Assembly (NCBI GenBank): GCA_964507095.1 | Contig: CAZDOS010000020.1 | Location: forward strand, 1 to 28,490 | Reading direction: 5' to 3' | DNA length: 28,490 bases | Origin: RGIG3102 sp964507095 | GTDB taxonomy: Bacteria > Bacillota > Clostridia > Oscillospirales > Ruminococcaceae | Shown: in pieces, positions 1 through 8,258 of the stretch | Layout of the letters: each line of letters starts with the position of its first letter | How positions within the stretch are numbered: position 1 is the stretch's first letter | Notes under the pieces: model-generated | What the model saw: the letters and a program-made list of their open reading frames with translations, nothing else | What the model was told of the DNA's origin: nothing | Database searches by the model: none | Made by a program: the position numbers and the translations under genes

Positions 1-277
1 AGCATTATCCCTTCTAGGGTCTGAGCAAACCACTGGTTTACCAGTGGTTATGATTCGGCAGATGCGCCGTTGCCGGCCTTGTGATTATCCGTATCAATAT
101 CTAAACAGGGAAAGGAGAATGAAAGCGTGTAAATATGGGATGCAGGTGCGTTGCAGAAAAAGCAGTGTACCTGCATATATTTTTATGCCCGTTTTCCTGC
201 CGGCAAGACGGATACGAACGCCGGCGCCGGCTCAGCCGAAGAGACCTTAAGACGGGCAGACGCATCAGGGAACAGAG
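1..277. other. Upstream region of the conjugation genes; no confident gene
   Basis: I see no convincing coding sequence here. A perfect 9-bp hairpin lies at 28-49 (arms AACCACTGG and CCAGTGGTT, loop TTTA). It has no T-run after it, so it is more likely an operator, a processing site or a weak terminator of an upstream gene than a strong intrinsic terminator. A good ribosome-binding sequence (AAAGGAG, 111-117) sits only about one base before an ATG at 119. A 48-codon reading frame from 135 ends in TGA overlapping the next start at 278, which would suit translational coupling, but its Arg-rich, low-complexity product supports no assignment. Confidence 0.4.
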
Positions 278-757
278 ATGAGAAAAGAGGAAACAGAAAG
301 AACATATCCGGTGCCGGACAACTTCATGGATACAGGAAGGATGCTAAACGGCATGTTCTCCACGAGATGCTTTTTTGAGGGGTTGGCTGCGGCTCTGCCG
401 GTGCTGGCATTTGTCATGTCATCAGCCCTTCCGCAGGGATACAGGCTGCCGTTGGCGATATTCCTTTCCGGGGCAGTGTTCCTGGCGTTCAACCGGAACG
501 ACGGACGTATGAGTCCGGGACAGAAGCTGGGACGGATAGTCTCCTTCCTGCTTTCCGCCAGAAGATACGAATATGACCCCGACGCCGGCACAGGATTCGG
601 GACAGCCGAAGATGCCCAGAGCGGAACAAGGCTGTACATGGACATGGCCATACGGGAGCTTGCCGGTCTGAACAGGGAAAGGGAAAGAAGGAGCGGCATC
701 GTCATCTCGGACAGGAAGAGGAGAAATGAAACACACACAGAAAGAGAGAACAAATGA
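278..757 (+). CDS. PrgI/VirB3-like conjugation membrane protein
   Basis: A 159-residue protein with a short hydrophilic N-terminus, two adjacent hydrophobic segments (about residues 31-51 and 56-71) and a charged cytoplasmic tail rich in Arg and Glu. This is the topology and size of PrgI/VirB3-type inner-membrane parts of type IV secretion in Gram-positive conjugative elements, which anchor the VirB4 ATPase at the mating channel. The strongest support is position: it overlaps the start of the VirB4-like gene by 32 bases. The motif YPVPDNFMDTGR near the N-terminus resembles clostridial members of this group as I recall them. An AGGGA site about six bases upstream supports the start. Family assignment is moderate because these proteins are poorly conserved. 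Confidence 0.65.
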   Translation: MRKEETERTYPVPDNFMDTGRMLNGMFSTRCFFEGLAAALPVLAFVMSSALPQGYRLPLAIFLSGAVFLAFNRNDGRMSPGQKLGRIVSFLLSARRYEYDPDAGTGFGTAEDAQSGTRLYMDMAIRELAGLNRERERRSGIVISDRKRRNETHTERENK

Positions 758-3176
758 GATAAGAAGGCTTTCGGGAAAGCTCAGAAAGCTGAAAAGAAAG
801 CGGGAAAAGGCAGAGAAGAGAAAAGTCAGGGTACGTTCGGTACAGTCCCTCATTCCCATCACTGACGTTACCGGCGGGCTGATCTGCACCAAAGACCGCA
901 GGTACATCAAGGCGGCGGAGTTTTCTCCGGTCAACATCTCAGGCCTCGACTCTGACAGGAGAGAGGAGATAACCGCATCATTCCGGCTGGCCCTCAGAGC
1001 CATGCCGGTAAGGGCACAGATAAAGTGCATGAGGACAAGACCGGACATCTCCGGCATGCTAGCTCCGATGGAGGCCGCCATGGACGAAGAGAAGGATGCG
1101 GCGTGCAGAAGGCTCATGGGCGGATATATCCGCATGCTGAAGGAAGAGAACATAAGGGAAGGAAGTTCCATGAGATTCTTTCTCCTCCTTGAATACCGGG
1201 GAAGGACAGACAGAAGCATGTCAGAGGTGAAGAGAGTGCTGGAGTCCGCCATGGGACGGATAGCTTCACTCATGCTTTCCTTCGGCTGCGTCATGCTGGA
1301 CACGCTCGAAAGCGACCGGGATATCATAAGCTGGCTGCATGAGTACTTCTGTCCCGGGGATGATCTTGCGCAGAGGGTAGCCGAGACAAGGAAGAGGCAG
1401 GGCAGCAGTGCCCGGATAAGGACAGCGGATTTCTTTTCCCCTCCGTCAGTAAGGCTGCATCCCGGAAGCCTCCGGACAGGCAAAAGACACATGGTCTTCG
1501 GATACATATCCGGAGCATCGGTGCCGCGTGCCATCCCTCCTGCGTGGCTCGAGGAGGTCGTAGGCATGAGAAGCGAGTGTGACGTGGACATCTTCTTCGA
1601 AAAGCTGCCTGCCGGTGCCGTCAGCGCCCGGATCGGAAGGCGGATAAGAAACAACAGGGCAAAGATGAGAGGGACGTCAGACACGACCGCGGATTTCTTC
1701 AGGACACGGGATCTGGTGAAAAGCGGGGAGTATCTGCTTAAGGGACTGTCGCGAAGCGAGGAAATGGTAAAGGTCGGCGTCCTGATCACCGCATACGGTA
1801 ACAGCGAGAGAGAGGCCGAGGAGGCGCTGTACACGGCAAAGGAGAAGGCGGCACAACGGGGAGCAGGGCTGGTGAGGGTAAAATGGCAGGTGAAAGATGC
1901 GTTCCTTTCGCGGATACCCACGGCCAGGGCAAGGCCCCGGCTGTGGAAGAGGATGGCCAGGAACATGCTGACGACCAGCCGGGCGGCATATTTCCCGTTT
2001 ATCAGTTGCCGGATGAAAGACGAGGGAGGAATACTGCTCGGACAGCGGCTGAAAGACTCCTCCGTCATAGCCGTCAATGTGTTCGACACCTCACGCCACG
2101 CCAATGCCAACGGCATGATAATCGGCTCATCCGGCTACGGCAAGACATATACTGGGCTCCTGTTTGCGGTAAGGATGAGGATGATGGGGATCAGGACCTT
2201 CATCATATCCCCGGCAAAGGGAAAGGAGGATTACCTGAGAGTAACGAGGGCGCTCGGAGGGCAGTTTTTGGAATTCGGAAAGGACACGGGCGGTCACATC
2301 AATATAATGGACCCGGCCGTTCCCGATGAAAATGCGGAAGAAAGCTCTCCGGTATCAGACAGGGTCGGTACGGTGAAGACCTTTCTGTCTCTTGCATGCG
2401 GCGGCCTTTCGCCGCCCGAGGAGGGGCTGTGCGACGGGTGCATACTGAAGACCTACAGCCAAAAGGGGCTCACTGACGGATCCGCACGTTCCCTGAACAG
2501 AAGCAATGTTGACCCGGGGACCTTTCCCACACTGAAGGATCTGTATCTGAACATGAAGGAGATAAAGGGACTCGAGAGGGTGAGCGGCGTCCTCTCGGCT
2601 TTTGCAGAGGGCTCGCTGTCAGGATACAGCCGACATACCGACATCTCCCCTGACAGCATGTTCACGGTGTTCGACATGGAGTCCCGGCGGCCCGGGCAGC
2701 TGTCCATAGCCATGTTCACCGCCCTGAGCTTCGTGTGGAACGAGATAAAGCGAGACAGGACACAGAGAAAGGCCGTGTTCATTGACGAAGCCTGGAAGCT
2801 GGCGGGAGCTTCCGCCGACAGGATGACGGCCTCATTCATACGGGAGATGTTCAAGACCATACGAGGCTACGGGGCATCTGCCTTCGTTATGACCCAGGAG
2901 GTATCGGATCTTCTGAGCGGAGACAACCGGGATCTCGGCAGGGCAGTGGCTGCAAATACAGACCTCAAGATATGCCTGCACGTGGACAGGGCGGATATGG
3001 ACAGAGCACGGGAGATAATGGAGATGAGCGAAGAAGAGAAGGACTCCGTGCTGCACATGCACAGAGGAACGGGATTGCTCAAGAGCGGGGCCAACAGGCT
3101 GGCGGTAAGGTTCGCCGCATCAGAAGAGGAAAGGATGCTTCTGGAAGGAACAGCTGAGTATAACGGAGGACAATGA
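726..3176 (+). CDS. VirB4/TraE-type conjugation ATPase
   Basis: An 816-residue protein of the expected size for the VirB4/ConE ATPase that powers type IV secretion during conjugation. A Walker A motif GSSGYGKT lies at residues 467-474 (Lys473). A Walker B motif VFIDEAW follows with Asp687 and Glu688, and a MTQEVSDLL stretch just after resembles the motif downstream of Walker B in VirB4 proteins. The first ~50 residues are strongly basic. Residues ~50-440 form the N-terminal VirB4 domain and the rest the RecA-like ATPase. The reading frame is intact. It overlaps the upstream membrane protein gene by 32 bases and shares an ATGA junction with the next gene, so the three are one translationally coupled operon. 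The protein should act at the cytoplasmic face of the membrane. Confidence 0.9.
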   Translation: MKHTQKERTNEIRRLSGKLRKLKRKREKAEKRKVRVRSVQSLIPITDVTGGLICTKDRRYIKAAEFSPVNISGLDSDRREEITASFRLALRAMPVRAQIKCMRTRPDISGMLAPMEAAMDEEKDAACRRLMGGYIRMLKEENIREGSSMRFFLLLEYRGRTDRSMSEVKRVLESAMGRIASLMLSFGCVMLDTLESDRDIISWLHEYFCPGDDLAQRVAETRKRQGSSARIRTADFFSPPSVRLHPGSLRTGKRHMVFGYISGASVPRAIPPAWLEEVVGMRSECDVDIFFEKLPAGAVSARIGRRIRNNRAKMRGTSDTTADFFRTRDLVKSGEYLLKGLSRSEEMVKVGVLITAYGNSEREAEEALYTAKEKAAQRGAGLVRVKWQVKDAFLSRIPTARARPRLWKRMARNMLTTSRAAYFPFISCRMKDEGGILLGQRLKDSSVIAVNVFDTSRHANANGMIIGSSGYGKTYTGLLFAVRMRMMGIRTFIISPAKGKEDYLRVTRALGGQFLEFGKDTGGHINIMDPAVPDENAEESSPVSDRVGTVKTFLSLACGGLSPPEEGLCDGCILKTYSQKGLTDGSARSLNRSNVDPGTFPTLKDLYLNMKEIKGLERVSGVLSAFAEGSLSGYSRHTDISPDSMFTVFDMESRRPGQLSIAMFTALSFVWNEIKRDRTQRKAVFIDEAWKLAGASADRMTASFIREMFKTIRGYGASAFVMTQEVSDLLSGDNRDLGRAVAANTDLKICLHVDRADMDRAREIMEMSEEEKDSVLHMHRGTGLLKSGANRLAVRFAASEEERMLLEGTAEYNGGQ

Positions 3177-3748
3177 AAGGAGTGAAAAGAAGGATGTACA
3201 GAAGGACGGTAAGGGAACTATTGGAAAAGAGCGGACCGGTAAGGGAGGAGCTGGTCGAACTGTGGCTCATGCAGAAGTTCTCGCTTACGCACGAACGGTC
3301 GGCCAGAGCCATCCATTCCCTTAAAAGAGACAGGATCATCCATGCCCGGGAGGGGTACCTGAAGCTTGAAGCAGATGAGGAAACGGACCGCATGGCGGCA
3401 ATGAGGAGCAAGGCTCTGCGGGTGGTCCTGAAGTTCCGGCCGTCAGGCTTCGTGTTTGAAAGGTCAGGCTTTCCGTTCATGTTCTCATTCGTGCATGAAG
3501 GGCTGATGGTGCAGGTGGCCTACATAATGCGGGGAAGCGAGGCGGCGGATTCTCTGCTTATGTGCAGCGAAGCACCGGATGAAGCCGACAGGCAGTTTGT
3601 CAGGAGGATAGCGGTAATGGAGGACCCGCGGGCGGTGAGCCTCGTAAGAAGATGCGGCATAACCATTTTCTGCACCGTGAATGACGAGATGGAAGCGAGG
3701 GTCCTGTCAAGAAGGGACAGCGAAAAGGCATGGGATGACGCGGCGTGA
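3173..3748 (+). CDS. Winged-helix-like protein of conjugative elements (DUF5697-like)
   Basis: A 191-residue soluble protein. Residues ~8-65 have a winged-helix look: helices around ELLEKSGPVREELVELWLMQ and ERSARAIHSLKRDRIIH, then a short strand with HAREGYLKL. This fits a replication-relaxation or DUF5697-type accessory protein, which I recall near VirB4 genes in clostridial elements. The rest has alternating hydrophobic strands. Its ATG overlaps the VirB4 stop (ATGA), with GGAGG just upstream, so it is coupled to the conjugation operon. It could regulate the operon or act in DNA processing. No catalytic motif is visible. Confidence 0.5.
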   Translation: MKGVKRRMYRRTVRELLEKSGPVREELVELWLMQKFSLTHERSARAIHSLKRDRIIHAREGYLKLEADEETDRMAAMRSKALRVVLKFRPSGFVFERSGFPFMFSFVHEGLMVQVAYIMRGSEAADSLLMCSEAPDEADRQFVRRIAVMEDPRAVSLVRRCGITIFCTVNDEMEARVLSRRDSEKAWDDAA

Positions 3749-3797
3749 GAGCAAAAACCGCACCATCGGAAAATCAGTCAACACAGAAGGGACGATT

Positions 3798-3864
3798 TGA
3801 TATATAATATATATTCAAGATACCGAAATACCGAAATACCGAATGTGCAGAGCACAGGAAGGAG
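3798..3864 (+). promoter_or_regulatory. Possible promoter and ribosome-binding region of the MBL gene
   Basis: An A/T-rich stretch contains a perfect TATAAT at 3803-3808, but no good -35 element is found at 16-18 bases upstream. A short tandem repeat (about three units of ATACCGAA) follows at 3819-3842. A strong purine-rich ribosome-binding sequence AGGAAGGAG ends eight bases before the chosen ATG at 3873. Confidence 0.35.
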
Positions 3865-3872
3865 CAGATGAC

Positions 3873-4685
3873 ATGGAAGGCTTTACGATCACAAAGCTCT
3901 GCGAAGGAGCATATAACATAAACGATGCCCATGACGATTCTTTCTATGTGGTCATAGGAGAAAAGCTCGCCCGGGTCATAGACACGGGAGTGACTGAAGG
4001 CGCAAGGATAACCCCGGTCATAAGAGAGATCACCGACAGGCCTCTCGTACTGGTGGTGACTCATGCCCATTTCGACCACATGTACCACATGGATGAGTTC
4101 GATACGGTGTACATGAGCCATAAGGAGCTGACGCTGAAGGAAAGTTTCCTTGAGAACATGAAGCACGGAAAGGACATCGACTTCGCGAAGACTGTCGACA
4201 TCTCCACTGACAGCGTCATCGATCTCGGCGGCGTCACGCTCTCGGTATGCGATCTGGCAGGTCACACACCGGGAAGCGTCATCATACTCGATGAGACACA
4301 CGGTCTCCTCTTCACGGGGGACGCCATAGGAAGCGGTTGCGGAGTTTGGATGCAGGTCTCTTCATCAGTGTCTCTGGACAAGTATTATGCAGCGTTGAAA
4401 GACGCCTTCGCATGGCTGGTGAAAAAAGGCGGCAGGATGGCCTTCTGGGGCGGGCATAACAAACAGGTCGCCCAGTCGGAACAGGTGCCGGGCTTCAATC
4501 CTCTTTCCATGGGACTCCTGGCAGACCTGATAGACCTTGTTGACCTGGTAAGGAACGGCAAGCTGGAATACAGGCCTGTTGATGGAAATCCGGGTTCGGA
4601 TAAACCTGTCGCTTACGCCGCATGGGGCAGGGCAGAGATGCTGTTCTCGCCTGATGCGATACACTCGGACAACATGTCGGAATAA
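3873..4685 (+). CDS. MBL-fold (metallo-beta-lactamase superfamily) hydrolase
   Basis: A 270-residue protein with the full zinc-binding set of the superfamily: HAHFDH (His64, His66, Asp68, His69), GHTPGS (His131), TGD (Asp150) and GGH (His195). These bind two metals in a hydrolase of the glyoxalase II-like branch. The substrate cannot be read from sequence. The nearest-looking relatives are uncharacterised soluble hydrolases that may act on thioesters or phosphoesters. There is no signal peptide. The ATG at 3873 is preferred to one at 3843 because AGGAAGGAG lies eight bases before it and the extra ten residues are not family-like. The gene follows the conjugation cluster after a gap and is 17 bases upstream of the next small gene. 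Confidence 0.85.
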   Translation: MEGFTITKLCEGAYNINDAHDDSFYVVIGEKLARVIDTGVTEGARITPVIREITDRPLVLVVTHAHFDHMYHMDEFDTVYMSHKELTLKESFLENMKHGKDIDFAKTVDISTDSVIDLGGVTLSVCDLAGHTPGSVIILDETHGLLFTGDAIGSGCGVWMQVSSSVSLDKYYAALKDAFAWLVKKGGRMAFWGGHNKQVAQSEQVPGFNPLSMGLLADLIDLVDLVRNGKLEYRPVDGNPGSDKPVAYAAWGRAEMLFSPDAIHSDNMSE

Positions 4686-4702
4686 GGGGCGGATCCGGAT
4701 AA

Positions 4703-5038
4703 ATGAACGGCAAAACACACGATATAGGCGGAAAGATCCCCAAGAAGATAGTGTCGCTTCCTTTTTCAACGGAATATCTGAGCAAGAAAAACTGCATGGA
4801 GAAGGCAGGGCAGATACTTGAATCCGGACGGCTCGACGGCATGACCCGGAAGGAGATAGCCCGGGAGATATATTTCCATGCCCGAGCCTTCAGCTTCTGC
4901 AAGAGATATGAGAAGCTGGGCTGGAAGCCGATACGCTGGGTGATCGAGAGGGCAGACCCCATAGACCTTGCCGATTTCGGCGACACGAAGGGCAGGAAGG
5001 CCGTATACAGGCTCTTCTGGCTCCTGCACGCAAAATAA
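4703..5038 (+). CDS. Small conserved-looking protein of unknown function
   Basis: A 111-residue basic soluble protein without membrane segments or cysteine motifs. Its central part (MTRKEIAREIYFHARAFSF) looks helical, and the C-terminal half contains IRWVIERADPIDLADFGDTKGR, a pattern I associate with uncharacterised clostridial proteins. It starts 17 bases after the MBL stop, so the two are probably cotranscribed, with only a weak G-rich ribosome-binding sequence. I do not recognise a function. Confidence 0.6.
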   Translation: MNGKTHDIGGKIPKKIVSLPFSTEYLSKKNCMEKAGQILESGRLDGMTRKEIAREIYFHARAFSFCKRYEKLGWKPIRWVIERADPIDLADFGDTKGRKAVYRLFWLLHAK

Positions 5039-5080
5039 AAGAAAAACAATAAAACATAGACATACAAAGAAATAACCAAC

Positions 5081-8000
5081 ATGGATACGATCTGGAAGAT
5101 ACTGGGCATAGAGCCCACCAAGGACAGAAAGAAGATCACTGCAGCCTACCGCTCACTTCTCTCAAAGGCAAATCCCGAGGAGAGGCCGGAGGAATTCATG
5201 GAGCTGAGAGACGCATATGAGCAGGCTCTCAGATACTGTGAAGAAGAAAACGATGAGGAAAACGCACGCTCTCCTCTTACTCCCGTCGAACAGTGGAGAA
5301 ATCAGCTGGAGGAGCTGTATCGGGATTTTCCCAGAAGGATAGATCCCGGGCAATGGAAAATGCTGCTCAACAGTCCCGTGTGCGTATCCATCGACACCAG
5401 GGCACAGGCAGAAGAGCGGATGCTGGCATTCTTCATGGAGAAATGGTTCATTCCGCATACGGTATGGCAGCTGATCGACAGCACCTTCGGACTGTCGGAG
5501 GAGATAGACAGCCTGTATGAAAGATATCCGGCGGATTTTCTGGATTATGTCATATTCAGCGGAATAAGATACAATGACGTTCTGCCGTTCGAAATGTATG
5601 AACCGGGAAAGAACGGAGAAGAATGCGAAGCGGTATTCAGACTGTTCGGGCAGATAAGGAAGAACATCGAGGAGAACGCTCCCGAGGTCATTTCCCAGAT
5701 GGAAATGCTCTCGGAGAGACATCCGTATCTTGATGCGATAAAGCTGAGCTATCTAACGAAGCACGGCGACGAAGAGCGGAAGAAGGAGCTGGAGGCTCTT
5801 GCCGAAAAGCATTCAAGGGTGCCTTTCATCCTCGGAGAGTGGGCGATAGCCCTGAGCGACCTGGGAGAATATGAGGAGTCCGTTAAGGTCGCGAGAAGTT
5901 CACTGGACATCAACCCGGACAACGTGGGCCTTTCCTGGAATCTGGCCGACAGCCTGTCGAAGCTCGGACAGTACCAGGAGGCAGTCAATGTCCTCAATAA
6001 CGTTGCCAGGAACAACCGCGACCCAAGGATCTTCTACGAGGTGGACAGACAGCGCAGGCAGTGGAATGAGTTCATCATAGAAGAGGATGCGCGAAAGCTG
6101 GAACGGGATCCGGACAACGATCAGCTGAGGCTTGATCTGTGCTGGGCATACTTCGAGAATGACATGATGGAGGAGACGGTCGATACGGTAAGCCTCCTCG
6201 GACATGAGAAGCCTGATCCGTTCAGCTATTACAATCTGCAGTCCAGCATAGCGGCAGAGCTGGGAAGATGGGACGAGGCCATAGAGCTGACGGATTCCCT
6301 GATCTTTTCGATCGAGCAGATGCCGCCGGAGGATGAGAGGAAGAAGAGGCTGGGCGAGATGTGGCTCAAAAGGGCCATGAACATGTATGGGGCAAAGAAG
6401 GATATCTCCGACATAGCCGAATGCTATCTGACAGCCATGGAAAAGGGCGCTGACAGGCGGGAGGCATATGACCATCTGGTCGCCCTATACATGGTCCGGG
6501 ACGATTACGAAAAGGCTGTTGAGTACGCGAGAGCGTCTCTGAGGATCAATCCTGATTCCTTCACGGTATGGTACCGCCTCAGCTATTCTCTGTTCTGCCT
6601 GAGACAGGACGGAGATGCCTTCGATGCCATCAACAGAGCCATCGACATAAATCCTTCCGACTCCGACATGTATGTCCTCAAGGCAAGGATACTGATCAGG
6701 AACGGAGTGGCGGATCAGGCCAGGGAGATACTGGGGATGCTGTGCGAGAACGGGCTGGAGAAAGATCCGGGCGTGGTGTTCTGCATGGGACTTGCCGAAA
6801 GGCTGGAGAAGAATGATGATAACGCAGCTGAGCCGTTTTTCAAGGAGGCCATCCGTCTCATGGAGAAGGATAACAGAGACTACGATTTTGCGGCTGAACT
6901 GTATTACAGATATCTCATCATCGTGGGCAGGAAACTGGACGCCACCGTCAAGAGGGACAGATCAAAGATGCTCACCCTGACCAGCAGGGGACTGGCTTCG
7001 GACCCGAAGCACGAAGGCCTCATGGACTACAGGGCATGGCTGCTGGCAAGGCGGGAAAGATACGCAGAAGCTCTCGAGCTCTATGAGAAGCTTCGTGAGA
7101 ACAAGGACCATGACCGGGATGTGGATTACCAGATAGGAATAATCCATTACCGTAATGTAGAGACAGAAAGCGAAGAGTGCATAAAGAGCTTCAGGGAGTG
7201 CCTTGACAGGGGCGGGGACATAAACGCGCATTTCTACCTTGGCATGAGCCTGCTGTTTTCAGGACAGCTGGACGGAGCGGAGGAGCAGTTCAGGCTTCTC
7301 GAAGAGGCCAGGCCTGATTCCATCGATGCCCCTCACAGGCTTGCTCTCGTATGCATGGCCAGAAGCGAATACGATGAGGCCATTAAGCATCTGAACAGAG
7401 CGATAGACAGGGCAGAGAAGAGACGGAAATGGGATTTTCTCTATCTGTACGTCCTGAAGGGGCTGGTCCTAAGAAGGATGAAGGATCCGGTGAGTGCCAT
7501 CAAGACCTATCATGAGGCCGACCGCAGACACGATATGGACTATCATACTGTGGTCTTTGAGACCTATGTACAGTTCGGAATGCTCTCTGAAGCGGAAAAG
7601 CTGCTAAAAAACTGGAAGCCGGACACGCAGAAAGGCAAGAGTGAGAAGGTGGAGAAGGAGATCGTCCTTGCAATGCTCAGCAACGATTTCCCTCTGGCAG
7701 AAGCACTTATAAGCATCAACGGGAAAATGCTCGGAGAGCGAACGACCGATTACTATGCAAGAGTCATGGCCAAGAACAGAGCAGACTACGAAGAGGAGAT
7801 CAGGCTGCTCAAGAGCCTGCTTAAATTCGAGGGCAGGAACGGCGACAAGTCGCTGTACCACAATCAGCTGGCATTGCGGTATTTCCGAATGGGAGATTCG
7901 AAGAACCGGAAGGCGCATGCAAGAAAAGCCATCGAACTGATAGACAAAAAGCTTGAGGAAGCAAGTCTTGGCAGGACACTGTATCTGTCCAGAAAGACCG

Positions 8001-8257
8001 TGGCTTTGGCGATACTGGGAAGGTTTGAAGAGTGCGACCGCCTGACCGAAGAAGTGAGAAAACGGCCTTTGTGCGAGAGCTGCCCATATGCCGCATGCAA
8101 GGACATGGATCAGTTCGAACGGGACATCCTCGAGATAAAGGGAGACCTGGAGGGAGCACTGGCACTGGCAAGAAAGCGCGTGCACATGTGGCCTGATGAG
8201 GAGTCCTTTGTAATCATGATAAACAATCTATCAAAACCAGAGGGAGACAAAGCATAA
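5081..8257 (+). CDS. J-domain-like/TPR protein, putative co-chaperone of the adjacent HscC-type Hsp70
   Basis: A 1058-residue soluble protein. Residues 1-55 look like a J domain: IWKILGIEPTKDRKKITAAY, a loop, then FMELRDAYEQAL. The invariant HPD tripeptide of J proteins is replaced by NPE at residues 31-33. From about residue 240 to the end it is a long array of tetratricopeptide-like helical pairs (several DPDN/NPDN/NPSD turns). A cysteine cluster (Cys998, Cys1001, Cys1006) sits near the C-terminus. The gene ends one base before the Hsp70 gene, matching E. coli hscC with its J-protein genes djlB and djlC. The likely role is recruiting clients through TPRs to the Hsp70. The ATG follows an unusually A-rich, G-poor leader (5034-5080) with no clear Shine-Dalgarno sequence. 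Confidence 0.8.
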   Translation: MDTIWKILGIEPTKDRKKITAAYRSLLSKANPEERPEEFMELRDAYEQALRYCEEENDEENARSPLTPVEQWRNQLEELYRDFPRRIDPGQWKMLLNSPVCVSIDTRAQAEERMLAFFMEKWFIPHTVWQLIDSTFGLSEEIDSLYERYPADFLDYVIFSGIRYNDVLPFEMYEPGKNGEECEAVFRLFGQIRKNIEENAPEVISQMEMLSERHPYLDAIKLSYLTKHGDEERKKELEALAEKHSRVPFILGEWAIALSDLGEYEESVKVARSSLDINPDNVGLSWNLADSLSKLGQYQEAVNVLNNVARNNRDPRIFYEVDRQRRQWNEFIIEEDARKLERDPDNDQLRLDLCWAYFENDMMEETVDTVSLLGHEKPDPFSYYNLQSSIAAELGRWDEAIELTDSLIFSIEQMPPEDERKKRLGEMWLKRAMNMYGAKKDISDIAECYLTAMEKGADRREAYDHLVALYMVRDDYEKAVEYARASLRINPDSFTVWYRLSYSLFCLRQDGDAFDAINRAIDINPSDSDMYVLKARILIRNGVADQAREILGMLCENGLEKDPGVVFCMGLAERLEKNDDNAAEPFFKEAIRLMEKDNRDYDFAAELYYRYLIIVGRKLDATVKRDRSKMLTLTSRGLASDPKHEGLMDYRAWLLARRERYAEALELYEKLRENKDHDRDVDYQIGIIHYRNVETESEECIKSFRECLDRGGDINAHFYLGMSLLFSGQLDGAEEQFRLLEEARPDSIDAPHRLALVCMARSEYDEAIKHLNRAIDRAEKRRKWDFLYLYVLKGLVLRRMKDPVSAIKTYHEADRRHDMDYHTVVFETYVQFGMLSEAEKLLKNWKPDTQKGKSEKVEKEIVLAMLSNDFPLAEALISINGKMLGERTTDYYARVMAKNRADYEEEIRLLKSLLKFEGRNGDKSLYHNQLALRYFRMGDSKNRKAHARKAIELIDKKLEEASLGRTLYLSRKTVALAILGRFEECDRLTEEVRKRPLCESCPYAACKDMDQFERDILEIKGDLEGALALARKRVHMWPDEESFVIMINNLSKPEGDKA

Positions 8258-8258
8258 C

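Noticed and set aside
44..250. A 68-codon plus-strand frame before the conjugation genes
   Set aside because: No ribosome-binding site fits its start, and the Arg/Pro-rich product resembles no pilin or other conjugation protein expected there.
422..2116. A 564-codon open frame on the minus strand
   Set aside because: It lies opposite the VirB4 and membrane-protein genes, which carry clear motifs. Its product is a low-complexity Ser/Leu/Arg-rich string typical of an antisense shadow.
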